Notes: generated from the sequence alone by a model not told the origin. A stretch of DNA of 9,308 nucleotides from Verrucomicrobiaceae bacterium (GCA_947463285.1 CANHTV010000117.1:1-9308); one strand, 5' to 3'. Counted from the stretch's first letter, positions 1 through 7,159 are shown. A program made the numbers and translations.

Positions 1-194
1 ATAAGACTTATTGGTGGAGCCACAAAGGCTATAATGCAGCCGCCAGAGGTTTTTCGGATGACGACATGCATGTCAAAGTAGGCTGGTCCTACGGTTGGAG
101 AACAGCCAGCGGCTCCATCAATGCAGCCCTCAGAAAGGTCAATCCGTATGACTACCCTGTTGATCGTGGTTATGTTTACGGATTTAACCGCTAA
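1..194 (+). CDS. C-terminal end of an unrecognised aromatic-rich protein (5' partial)
   Basis: The frame is open from the window edge (first full codon at position 3) to TAA at 192-194, giving 63 residues. The visible tail is rich in Tyr, Trp and Gly (TYWWSHKGYN, VGWSYGWRTASG, and YVYGFNR at the very end) and is mildly basic. I do not recognise the family. The alternating aromatic pattern and the aromatic-rich C-terminus would fit a secreted or surface beta-rich protein, but that is only a guess. The start lies outside the window. The next gene begins 12 bp after this stop on the same strand, so the two may be co-transcribed. The reading frame is supported by the clean stop just before a plausible downstream start and by the absence of internal stops. 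Confidence 0.6.
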   Translation, partial: KTYWWSHKGYNAAARGFSDDDMHVKVGWSYGWRTASGSINAALRKVNPYDYPVDRGYVYGFNR

Positions 195-206
195 ACCATC
201 GCGCAA

Positions 207-1463
207 GTGACTGCATCAAGCCTGAAACTCACCTTCTTTTTACCACTAGCTTTTTGTTTGGGCCTTTGGGCTGGGCCACACCTGCTTACGACACCCGTTC
301 AAAGCCCGACAGCTTCCATTAAGGATAAGTCCACAAAATCCGAAACTGCCGTCAAGATCAAAGCCCCAGGAGAGCCAAATCTATCCCAAAACAACTCAAG
401 TTTGGAAAGCACCCCCGCTGAGATACTGCTCCAGGTTTTGGAAAACCCAGACCGACATGCTCGAGAGCGCGAGCTTGAAACCCTGGGCAGCTCACATTTC
501 CGCCATCAGTCAGACTGGGAAAAACGGCTAACGGAAATCACAGATCAGGTTGACCGTACATCATACCTAAAAGGTATTATTTTGGAGTGGTCAAAATCTG
601 ACCCACTGTCCGCGCTCAATTATCTCACCAATGCCTCACTCGGCACTCGCATCCAACTCGTGCCTGTAGCCGTGTCGGAGTGGGCTAAACGTGACCCCAA
701 AACCGCTGAAAAGTGGGTCACCAGTTCCAGCTTCGGAGAGGTTCGCACCCAAGCCACCGAGTCACTCTACCGAGCATGGGCACTCCTCTCACCAGAAGCA
801 GCAGCACAAAACAGCCTCTCGTTCTCTGATGTTAGCCTGAGAGAGCGAGCACTCTCAGGTGTCTTACAAGAGTGGAGCGCCAACGACCTACCTGCCGTAG
901 CAGCCTTTACAGCTACCATAAAAGAAGGCTCCTTGCGTAGCGTAGCTCTCCGCGCAGTCGCAGAAGAAATGGCACGCAGAAATCCCCTCGAGGCCATTCG
1001 CTGGGCCAACGCGGAGTTATCTACATCAAACTCAAACACAGGTGCTATCGTCTCTACCGTTGCGTCCATCGCAGGCATGGAACAGCCGTCTGCTATCTTG
1101 GAATGGCTCGTCAACCTTCCCCAAACAGCCGATACAGCCTCCGCCATCGCTGGCGTCTCCAGCTATCGGGCAGAGGCAGATCCTTCATTTGCCGAGCAAG
1201 GATACCTCAAACTACCTGCCCACGCCCAGGAAATCGCCGCAGCATCGATAGCCGGGACTTTAGGGGCTACTAATCCTTTACGTGGCCAAGAGTGGCTCCG
1301 GCAGCAGTCCACCCCCATGCAGTCAGTTTTGACCGAAGAATTTACCCGTGGCTGGGCATCCACCCACCAGGAAGCCGCACAGAGATGGGTACAAACCCTA
1401 GCTCCCGGCCCCAACCGAGCTGCCGCGGAGCGCGGCTTAAAGAATTCATTGCCGATTGATTAA
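207..1463 (+). CDS. Secreted or membrane-anchored protein with nine degenerate W/Asp-Pro helical repeats
   Basis: A 418-residue protein from a GTG start; no ATG lies in frame near the N-terminus and the signal segment begins directly after GTG. Residues 5-22 form a hydrophobic leader (signal peptide or uncleaved anchor), followed by a low-complexity Ser/Thr/Lys/Pro linker to about residue 65. From about residue 120 to 410 a repeat of the form EWaxxDPxxAxxW recurs. The Asp/Asn-Pro position falls at residues 132, 163, 195, 227, 259, 293, 325, 356 and 387 (the last degenerate), a period of 31-34 residues. The pattern suggests paired alpha-helices packed as a solenoid, similar in style to HEAT or TPR arrays; this fold is inferred. 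Such arrays usually serve as binding scaffolds, but no partner is evident. No catalytic motif is visible. The upstream partial gene is 12 bp away; downstream there are 133 bp before the next assigned start. No ribosome binding site is recognisable before the GTG. Confidence 0.8.
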   Translation: MTASSLKLTFFLPLAFCLGLWAGPHLLTTPVQSPTASIKDKSTKSETAVKIKAPGEPNLSQNNSSLESTPAEILLQVLENPDRHARERELETLGSSHFRHQSDWEKRLTEITDQVDRTSYLKGIILEWSKSDPLSALNYLTNASLGTRIQLVPVAVSEWAKRDPKTAEKWVTSSSFGEVRTQATESLYRAWALLSPEAAAQNSLSFSDVSLRERALSGVLQEWSANDLPAVAAFTATIKEGSLRSVALRAVAEEMARRNPLEAIRWANAELSTSNSNTGAIVSTVASIAGMEQPSAILEWLVNLPQTADTASAIAGVSSYRAEADPSFAEQGYLKLPAHAQEIAAASIAGTLGATNPLRGQEWLRQQSTPMQSVLTEEFTRGWASTHQEAAQRWVQTLAPGPNRAAAERGLKNSLPID

Positions 1464-1596
1464 GAAAATGGCGGCCAGAGAAGCCGAAAATAGGCATTTG
1501 CTAAAAATGACCTAAAAGCGACATTTTGTTCTAATGACCGGGACATGAACCCGTTTTAGAATGTTGGAATCCCTTCCTCAAAATCAACCCCCACCC

Positions 1597-3813
1597 ATGA
1601 AAACCACCCAAACTCTGCTAGCTGGCCTCTTTGCCGCTGGTCTCTGTGTTGGCTCCGCCTACGCGGAAGCTCGCACTTGGACTGATGTACAAGGCCGCCA
1701 AGTCAACGCCAACTTCGTTCGTATCGAAGGTGAAAACATTGTCCTCCAGACTGCGGACGGTGCTTTGCATCAGTTCCCACTGACACGTCTGTCAGCCGAG
1801 GATCAGGCTATCGCTAAAGCTGCAAAGCCTGCTGAGACCGCTCCTGCAATGGAGAGTGCTCCCTCTATGTTGGCTAATGCCACCGTTGCTCAAGCAGCCG
1901 CCAAGGTGGACCAGCTGGTCGCCAGCGGCCTGATTAAAGCCAATCCTGAGCGCGCCAAAGCCGGCAAACCACCGATCAGCAAATACAACCCGATGGCCAA
2001 CGACGAGCAATTTGTCCGTCGTGTTTATTTGGACATTGCAGGCCGAATCCCAAACTTTGATGAAGCCAGCACCTTCATTAAAAACAGTGACCCAGCAAAG
2101 CGTGCGCAACTCATCGACATGCTTTTGGACTCAGAGGGCTACAAAACGCATCTCTACAATTACTTCGCCGAAATGCTTCGAGTGAAGACAGATTTCGAAA
2201 CCGACAATGTGCGTGGCACTCCATACATTGGCTGGTTGAAAGAGCAGATCGCCAAAAACCGTCCATGGAATGAAATGGTTTATGACATGACCACTGCCAC
2301 AGGCAAAATGTGGGACAAAAAACCAGATGGCACCTATAACGGCGCTGCTGGCTACCTCCTTCGTGATGCAGGCATGCCCTTGGACAACCTCGCCAACACA
2401 CTGACGGTCTTCCTTGGAACCGACGTGGCATGTGCCCAATGTCATGACCATCCATTTGCCGACTGGACTCAAATGCAGTTTTACGAAATGGCTTCTTTCT
2501 TCGGAGCCACAACGACTCGCCTCGGAGCCAAAGATCTTGGCGGAACTGACCCCATGTCCAAGCTGATGGCTGGTATTGAGCCCATGATTGAAAAGTCAGG
2601 CCAAGACATTCGCCGTCTTCGCAATGGCATCCAAAACTACATTCGTGCCAATCAGGTCGCCGTTAAAGACCGCGATATGAATGGCACCAAACTGCCACAC
2701 GATTATAAGTACAAAGACGGCAAGCCTGGTGATCCCGTTGCTCCGAAATTTGTGACGTGGTCAGCCGCAGATAAAAACAACCCTGCCTACAAGCAGAGCA
2801 AAAAGAACGAAGAAAAGCTTCGTGAATCTTTCAGCAGCTGGATGACTCATCCACAAAATCCTCGCTTTGCGATGACTATCGCCAACCGGATGTGGAAACG
2901 CGCTTTTGGCGCAGGTGTTAATGAACCTGTCACCAACATTGACGATCCAGATCAGTCCTCAAACCCCGAACTACTAAAGCACCTCGCTAACGAAATGGTT
3001 CGCGTGAAGTTCGACCTCAAGCAGTTCATGCGCATTGTTTACAACACACGCGCATATCAATCTGAAGCGACCACGGAGAAGATCGCGATGGGTGAAAAGT
3101 ATTACTTCCAAGGCCCAATGCTCCGCCGCATGACGGCTGAACAAGCTTGGGACAGCTACATGACACTCGTGCTCGGTCAGCCAGACACTTACAAGGCCCC
3201 GCTTCAAGATTTGTATGCCAAGTCCATCGACCTCAACCTTGAAACCGTTGACCCTCAGACCGTTCTCATCAAATACGACGCCTATCGCAAGATTCAGCAG
3301 AAGGAAAATGCATTGATGGGTGGTGGCCTCGAAATGGCTGGTGGCGACATGATGATGGAAGACAAACCTTCCCGTTCTACTAAAAAACAGGAAGTGGCCG
3401 AAACGACAGATGGCCCCGGCAAAGTTCTCAGCTATGAAGGTCTCCAACTTCTTCGCGCATCTGAAATAGCTCAGCCAGCAAGACCCGGCCACTTCCTCAT
3501 CGACTTCGGCCAGTCGCCACGCAACCTGATCGATGGCAGCACCTCGATCGGCAACGTGCCACAGGTTTTGACCATCATGAACGGTAAAGCACAGAAGATG
3601 CTGACCAGCCCTGATTCACTCATTTTCCGCAACATGGAAAAAGTGCGTGATCCTTCTGAAAAAGTTGAGCGCATGTTCCTGACCATCATGAACCGCAAGC
3701 CAACCATGAATGAAAAAGAAATCGCCAAGCGCACTTTGGGCGCTGGTGAAGATGGCTACGCCAACATGATCTGGGCTCTCATCAACACCCGCGAATTCAT
3801 GTTTGTTCAATAA
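1597..3813 (+). CDS. Secreted SHD1-DUF1549-DUF1553 protein with a CxxCH motif
   Basis: A 738-residue exported protein. An in-frame ATG exists at 1561, but the ATG at 1597 starts a textbook signal peptide (MKTTQTLLAGLF..., cleavage probably after SAYA, residue 23), so I choose it. Domains in order: SHD1-like (about residues 26-72, RTWTDVQGRQV to RLSAEDQ); a low-complexity linker; DUF1549 (about 135-330) including FVRRVYLDIAGRIPN and CAQCHDHPF, with C279, C282 and H283 forming a CxxCH motif; then DUF1553 (about 412-735, from WMTHPQNPRFAMTIANRMWK to NTREFMFVQ). A Met/Gly-rich stretch lies around residues 572-590. DUF1549/DUF1553 proteins are typical of Planctomycetota and Verrucomicrobiota and usually sit beside a DUF1501 gene, as here (41 bp downstream). 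Their biochemical role is unproven; some relatives carry cytochrome c domains, and the CxxCH could bind heme covalently, which I infer only. Likely periplasmic. Confidence 0.92.
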   Translation: MKTTQTLLAGLFAAGLCVGSAYAEARTWTDVQGRQVNANFVRIEGENIVLQTADGALHQFPLTRLSAEDQAIAKAAKPAETAPAMESAPSMLANATVAQAAAKVDQLVASGLIKANPERAKAGKPPISKYNPMANDEQFVRRVYLDIAGRIPNFDEASTFIKNSDPAKRAQLIDMLLDSEGYKTHLYNYFAEMLRVKTDFETDNVRGTPYIGWLKEQIAKNRPWNEMVYDMTTATGKMWDKKPDGTYNGAAGYLLRDAGMPLDNLANTLTVFLGTDVACAQCHDHPFADWTQMQFYEMASFFGATTTRLGAKDLGGTDPMSKLMAGIEPMIEKSGQDIRRLRNGIQNYIRANQVAVKDRDMNGTKLPHDYKYKDGKPGDPVAPKFVTWSAADKNNPAYKQSKKNEEKLRESFSSWMTHPQNPRFAMTIANRMWKRAFGAGVNEPVTNIDDPDQSSNPELLKHLANEMVRVKFDLKQFMRIVYNTRAYQSEATTEKIAMGEKYYFQGPMLRRMTAEQAWDSYMTLVLGQPDTYKAPLQDLYAKSIDLNLETVDPQTVLIKYDAYRKIQQKENALMGGGLEMAGGDMMMEDKPSRSTKKQEVAETTDGPGKVLSYEGLQLLRASEIAQPARPGHFLIDFGQSPRNLIDGSTSIGNVPQVLTIMNGKAQKMLTSPDSLIFRNMEKVRDPSEKVERMFLTIMNRKPTMNEKEIAKRTLGAGEDGYANMIWALINTREFMFVQ

Positions 3814-3854
3814 TCACAGAAAACTGCAAACCCCATATTTCGATCTAACTATCT

Positions 3855-5159
3855 ATGAAATCTGATCTACTCCGCCTGAACGACGCCAACCGTCGTGACT
3901 TCATGCTCCGCACTGCCAAATCAGTGTTGGGTGTCTCATTACTCCCTGGGATCTCCGCAAAAATGGCAGCTGCAGAAGGCGCTTCTGTCTCAGGCCCCGG
4001 CACTCCTGGATTCGGAAAAGCTAAACACGTCATCTATCTCTGGATGGCTGGTGGCATGACCCACATTGACACCTTCGATCCAAAGACCGGTGCCACCAAA
4101 GGCTTCTCTGACCCCATCAAGGCCAAGGCTGACAGCATCGACTATCTCGGCGGCTATCTACCAAAGTTGGCTGAGAACGCCAGTAAGCTGACGCTCATTC
4201 GCTCCATGTCTTCCAAAACAGGCGTTCATGAGTCCGGCACTTACATCATGAAAACCGGCTACGAGCCACGTGGAACGATCGTGCATCCAGCCATGGGTGT
4301 CTGGGCCTCCCACTTCTTGGGTCGTATCAAAGACGTGACCCTGCCAGACAGCGTGATCGTGAACAGCGGCAGCTCCTACCCTGGTGCTGGGTTCTTCCCA
4401 CCTGCCATGTCCCCAATCCCGATTTCCAATCCAGAAACCGGCCTCCAAAACATCCAGCCGACGACGACTGACAACCAGTTCACCAAGCGCATATCTTTGA
4501 TGAACGAGTTCGACAGTTCCTTCCGCAAGAAGTTCCAAAGCGAAGATGTGAAAGCCTACTCGGAATTCTATGACGAGACACTCAAGCTGATGAAGAGCGA
4601 AGACCTTAAGGCCTTCGATCTCAGTGCGGAGTCTCCTGATACCCGTGAAAAATACGGTCGTAACAACTTCGGTCAAGGCTGCTTGCTTGCTCGCCGCCTT
4701 GTCGAAAGCGGTGTTCGTTTCGTCGAAGTTCAAATGGGTGGCTGGGACATGCACAACACCATCGACAACGCGATGACCAACAATGGTAACACGCTCGACA
4801 CTGCCTTCTCGGCACTGCTGCTCGATCTTGAAGCCAAAGGCCTGCTTGAATCCACCATGGTTGTTCTTGGCTCTGAATTCGGACGCACTCCAGATGTGAA
4901 TGAAAATGATGGCCGCGACCACTATCCGCTGTCTTACACAACCGTTCTTGCGGGTGCCGGTGCCAAGCGTGGTTACACTTATGGTGCTTCAGACAAAGAA
5001 GGCCGCCGTCCTGCCGACAAGCAGGCCAGCCCACAAGACTTCCTTGCAACAGTCGGTCATGCCATGGGCTTGCCGGTTGACGAAGTCGTCATGTCACCCT
5101 CGAACCGTCCCTTCACTGTGGCTGACAAGGGTACGCCATTGCTTGAAGTATTCGCTTAA
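3855..5159 (+). CDS. DUF1501 protein (alkaline phosphatase/sulfatase-like fold) with Tat-type leader
   Basis: A 434-residue protein. The N-terminus carries RRDFM at residues 13-17 followed by a hydrophobic stretch ending near AKMAAAEG, the arrangement of a twin-arginine signal, so export in a folded state is likely. The body matches DUF1501: LWMAGGMTHIDTFDPK (H70, D72), LIRSMSSKTGVHESGTY, the GGWDMH motif (residues 295-300), SEFGRTP (E341-T345) and DGRDHYP (352-358). Asp, His and Glu at these places recall the metal ligands of the alkaline phosphatase/sulfatase superfamily, but no substrate is established for DUF1501 and the activity is inferred only. It is the regular partner of DUF1549/DUF1553 genes and follows one here after 41 bp, almost certainly in one transcript. 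Length is normal for the family, with no lesions. Two hairpins follow the stop codon immediately. Confidence 0.93.
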   Translation: MKSDLLRLNDANRRDFMLRTAKSVLGVSLLPGISAKMAAAEGASVSGPGTPGFGKAKHVIYLWMAGGMTHIDTFDPKTGATKGFSDPIKAKADSIDYLGGYLPKLAENASKLTLIRSMSSKTGVHESGTYIMKTGYEPRGTIVHPAMGVWASHFLGRIKDVTLPDSVIVNSGSSYPGAGFFPPAMSPIPISNPETGLQNIQPTTTDNQFTKRISLMNEFDSSFRKKFQSEDVKAYSEFYDETLKLMKSEDLKAFDLSAESPDTREKYGRNNFGQGCLLARRLVESGVRFVEVQMGGWDMHNTIDNAMTNNGNTLDTAFSALLLDLEAKGLLESTMVVLGSEFGRTPDVNENDGRDHYPLSYTTVLAGAGAKRGYTYGASDKEGRRPADKQASPQDFLATVGHAMGLPVDEVVMSPSNRPFTVADKGTPLLEVFA

Positions 5160-5164
5160 CTAAC

Positions 5165-5184
5165 ACTCACCTTGAAAGGTGAGT
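5165..5184 (+). terminator. First hairpin after the DUF1501 gene
   Basis: A perfect inverted repeat, ACTCACCTT/AAGGTGAGT, separated by GA, which would fold as eight base pairs capped by a TGAA tetraloop. It begins 5 bp after the stop codon and is followed by TCAAAACAAAG rather than a T run, so by itself it is not a classical intrinsic terminator. It may protect the 3' end of the mRNA or assist the terminator that follows six bases later. Confidence 0.5.
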
Positions 5185-5190
5185 CAAAAC

Positions 5191-5227
5191 AAAGCCCCCA
5201 ACCTCTTGATGAGATTGGGGGCTTTTT
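5191..5227. terminator. Bidirectional rho-independent terminator
   Basis: AAAGCCCCCAA at 5191-5201 pairs with TTGGGGGCTTT at 5215-5225 (11 bp), with an inner CTC/GAG helix possible across the loop. On the plus strand the stem runs into TTTTT (5223-5227), ending the DUF1549/DUF1501 transcript. The stem is preceded by AAAACAAAG, so on the minus strand it is followed by CTTTGTTTT, and it would also end transcripts coming from the convergent korA pseudogene, whose last stop lies 20 bp away. Confidence 0.85.
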
Positions 5228-5246
5228 ATTCTCTGGTTGGTGAATT

Positions 5247-6676
5247 TTAACGCATGGTTTCCAGGCGTTTTTTGAGCAAGTCTTTTTGGCTGGCCCCTCC
5301 TAGTTTGGCCTGAGTTTCGTCGATCCATTTCTGCTCCAAAGCTGGTCCAACTTTGCGGACATGGGATGAAGATGGCGCAGATTCGCGGCACCCACTTTGT
5401 ACCCCTCGGCACGCAGGCGATTCACGCTTTCCTTGATCGGGCCGTAAGTGCTGCCCCAACCAACCAGTAGAATGTCGCCTTCCTGATCACCGTAGATTTC
5501 TGGCAGAGGCAGTTTGTTGCTTAGCGCCACTAGCTTGTTGCGACGCTTTTTGGTCATCTTCTGGTGCATCTTGGGATTGCCGCTGAGATGCCCGTGCTCA
5601 TCATGCTCCAAGCCTGTCACGTGTGGGTATTTCCCAGATACCTTGGTGCCCGGCGGGCATGGCGCGTGACTTGAACCAGAGGGTAGGGCTTGAAGTCATC
5701 ACCACGATCAGAGAGATCCAGCGAAGGCTCGACTCAGTGTTTGTCGAGATCGGGTTCTGTGAAAGCCTTGATGCGACTGCTGAGGGCCTGATCGCTGAGA
5801 ATAACGACTGGGCATGAATAATCACGGGCCAGTTTGCCCGCTTCGAGCACGATGTAGAAACAGTCTTCCTACTGCGGCTAGTTCATCCTCAGCTGGACAT
5901 AGATACCACCATATCTTGGCAACTCTGTGCGGAGCGTTTCCATGATGCTGGACCATGGCGTGATGGGGTGGGCTGAACCATAGCGCACACCGGCTGCGAT
6001 GAGCCCCATGCTCATGATGGTCTTGCCGTCCGTGCTGATGCGGCGGGAATCTTTAGGCTCACCTTCTTCAAAGTTGAAGGTGGTGATGTCGCCTACGGGA
6101 TAGGCAAAACCGTCATCGAATGCTAGAAACGCATTTTGAAGAACGCCTTCGTCCTTTTGTCAAACTGACGGCTCTGAATGCCAACGATCTTTTCCTTAAC
6201 AAGCTGGAAGACGGCGCATTGAAGACCCAGCACAAAAATGTTTTACCGCGATCACGCGCACTGCCGCCGATGGCCTCGACGGTGGCAGCTGTGAATGGAA
6301 TACCAATGTGGTGGATACCGCGCTCGTGCTTGAGCTCGGGGACTTCGCCACTGTCATAAAAGCAGATACCTCCCTCGCGAAGTATGCTGAGATGAGCATC
6401 GTAGCTCTGCTGATAAAAGGCCACGAGAACATCACGCTCATCACCTGCATCCAGTACCTCACCGGAACCGAGATGCAGTTGGAAAATAGAGGGGCCACCG
6501 CTGATGGTCGATGGTATGGTCATCTAGGTCACCACATCCTGCTGAGTCCGGCCCGCGAGACGGGCCAACATGCCGCCAATGGACTAGATGCCTTCTTGAC
6601 AGTTGCCGGCCAGACAAATGACCGCGTTACGAAGTGTCTTGGAGGAAGACGCCGAGGGAGCTGTGGCTGTGAACAT
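5247..6676 (-). pseudogene. korA: Decayed 2-oxoacid:ferredoxin oxidoreductase alpha subunit (gamma-alpha fusion)
   Basis: Joining frames on the minus strand recovers most of a KorA-type protein, which in its working form oxidises 2-oxoglutarate (or a related 2-oxoacid) with CoA and ferredoxin. The start is taken at ATG 6674-6676 (MFTATAPSASSKTLRNAVIC). Recognisable pieces: AGNCQEGI-SIGGMLARLAGR and MTIPSTISGGPSIFQ (gamma domain), VEAIGGSARDRGK, ISTDGKTIMSMGLIAAG, AHPITPWSSIMETLR (alpha domain), EDCFYIVLEAGKLARDY, SCPVVILSDQA, VTGLEHDEHGH, GDILLVGWGSTYGPIKESV, NLRHLHPM. Lesions: TAG at 6584-6586 and 6524-6526 (codons 31 and 51); single-base frameshifts near 6241, 6121-6125, 5892 and 5654; an internal deletion with its junction near 5869-5873; TGA at 5734-5736; and a shift or junction near 5362, after which the final 37 or so codons to TAA at 5247-5249 do not look like KorA. 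No korB partner is present in the window. The number and variety of lesions argue against sequencing error. Confidence 0.9.
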
Positions 6677-6733
6677 ATTTTGGTTGGAGGATGGCTAGTA
6701 CGAGAGGTTGGTAACGTTTTAGCCTTTGCGAAT

Positions 6734-6755
6734 GCTGCGACACAGCAGCTCCTAC
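6734..6755 (-). repeat. REP-like palindrome with a GTAG head
   Basis: On the minus strand, GTAG (6752-6755) and two spacer bases are followed by GCTGC (6745-6749), a six-base loop TGTGTC, and GCAGC (6734-6738). A GTAG tetranucleotide 5' of a short palindrome is the layout of REP elements handled by RAYT (TnpA-REP) transposases. It lies 58 bp upstream of the old korA start, outside any gene. Only one copy is visible in this window and no RAYT gene is present, so repeat status is inferred from structure alone. Confidence 0.4.
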
Positions 6756-6886
6756 ACGTCAATCTGGCTCTGATGCCTATCTGATAATTTTCATGATGAG
6801 GCTGGCTGCTTTTTGATCGTATATTGCGATGACGCGCTCAATCACGAGATCGCTGTTCATCAAAAAACGCACTTAATACTCACATC

Positions 6887-7099
6887 ATGAAAACAATCCT
6901 CTCCCTCATACTCTTGTCATTTTGTGTCACCGGTATTGCCATGGCAGGCCCGGTAAATACGACCTGCCCCATGAGTGGCAAGACTGTCAAAGAAGGTGTC
7001 ACCTCGCAGTATAACGGCAAGACAGTTGGCTTCTGCTGCGCGAACTGCAAAGCCAAGTTTGACTCGAATCCCGACAAGTTCGGCAAGAAGTTTAAATGA
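6887..7099 (+). CDS. Small exported YHS/TRASH-like metal-binding protein
   Basis: A 70-residue protein. Residues 1-20 are a clear signal peptide (MKTILSLILLSF..., cleavage after AMA), leaving a mature chain of about 50 residues. That chain is a single compact motif: TTCPMSGKTV (C27), a YNGKTVGFCCANC core (C50, C51, C54) and KFDSNPDKFGKKFK at the end. This spacing, with CPxSGK early and FCCxxCxxxF late, is that of the YHS/TRASH zinc-ribbon-like group, which binds metals such as copper or zinc in sensors, transporters and small periplasmic proteins. Binding of a metal in the periplasm is inferred; the ion is not predictable. It appears to be a stand-alone gene: divergent from the korA remnant, 99 bp ahead of the propeller gene and separated from it by a strong hairpin. 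The TAATAC just before the ATG is too close to assign as a promoter. It could equally be called a heavy-metal-binding domain protein. Confidence 0.85.
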   Translation: MKTILSLILLSFCVTGIAMAGPVNTTCPMSGKTVKEGVTSQYNGKTVGFCCANCKAKFDSNPDKFGKKFK

Positions 7100-7131
7100 G
7101 CCTCTTGGCTTAACCGGATAAGATTGCAGAA

Positions 7132-7159
7132 AGGCGGAGTTGGCTGACCAACTCCGCCT
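7132..7159 (+). terminator. Perfect 12-bp hairpin, terminator-like
   Basis: AGGCGGAGTTGG (7132-7143) pairs perfectly with CCAACTCCGCCT (7148-7159) around a CTGA loop, 32 bp after the stop of the small metal-binding protein. It is followed by CATTTATG, so the T run expected of an intrinsic terminator is weak. It most likely ends or stabilises the short upstream transcript; an RNA-protein site is an alternative. Confidence 0.6.

Noticed and set aside
1498..1545. A sigma-70-like promoter (TTGCTA followed by A/T-rich sequence) before the DUF1549 gene
   Set aside because: No convincing -10 hexamer lies at 16-18 bp spacing, so the match is not above chance for A/T-rich intergenic DNA.
1541..1558. 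A short CGGG/CCCG hairpin followed by TTTT, a possible terminator after the repeat protein
   Set aside because: The stem is only four base pairs, too weak to support a call.
1561..1596. An upstream in-frame ATG for the DUF1549 protein
   Set aside because: It would put 12 Pro/Gln-rich residues ahead of a complete signal peptide; the ATG at 1597 is the better start.
4158..4922. A 254-codon open frame on the minus strand
   Set aside because: It lies entirely antisense to the well-supported DUF1501 gene and shows no recognisable motif; it is a shadow of codon bias.
6524..6586. Possible recoding of TAG as an amino acid in the korA remnant, since two in-frame TAGs sit inside conserved blocks
   Set aside because: The gene also has several frameshifts, a TGA and an internal deletion, so simple decay explains the stops; the intact genes in the window end normally at TAA or TGA.
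6308..6784. A 158-codon open frame on the plus strand that could fill the gap before the metal-binding gene
   Set aside because: Its DNA is explained by the minus-strand korA remnant (gamma domain blocks), and its translation has no recognisable motif.
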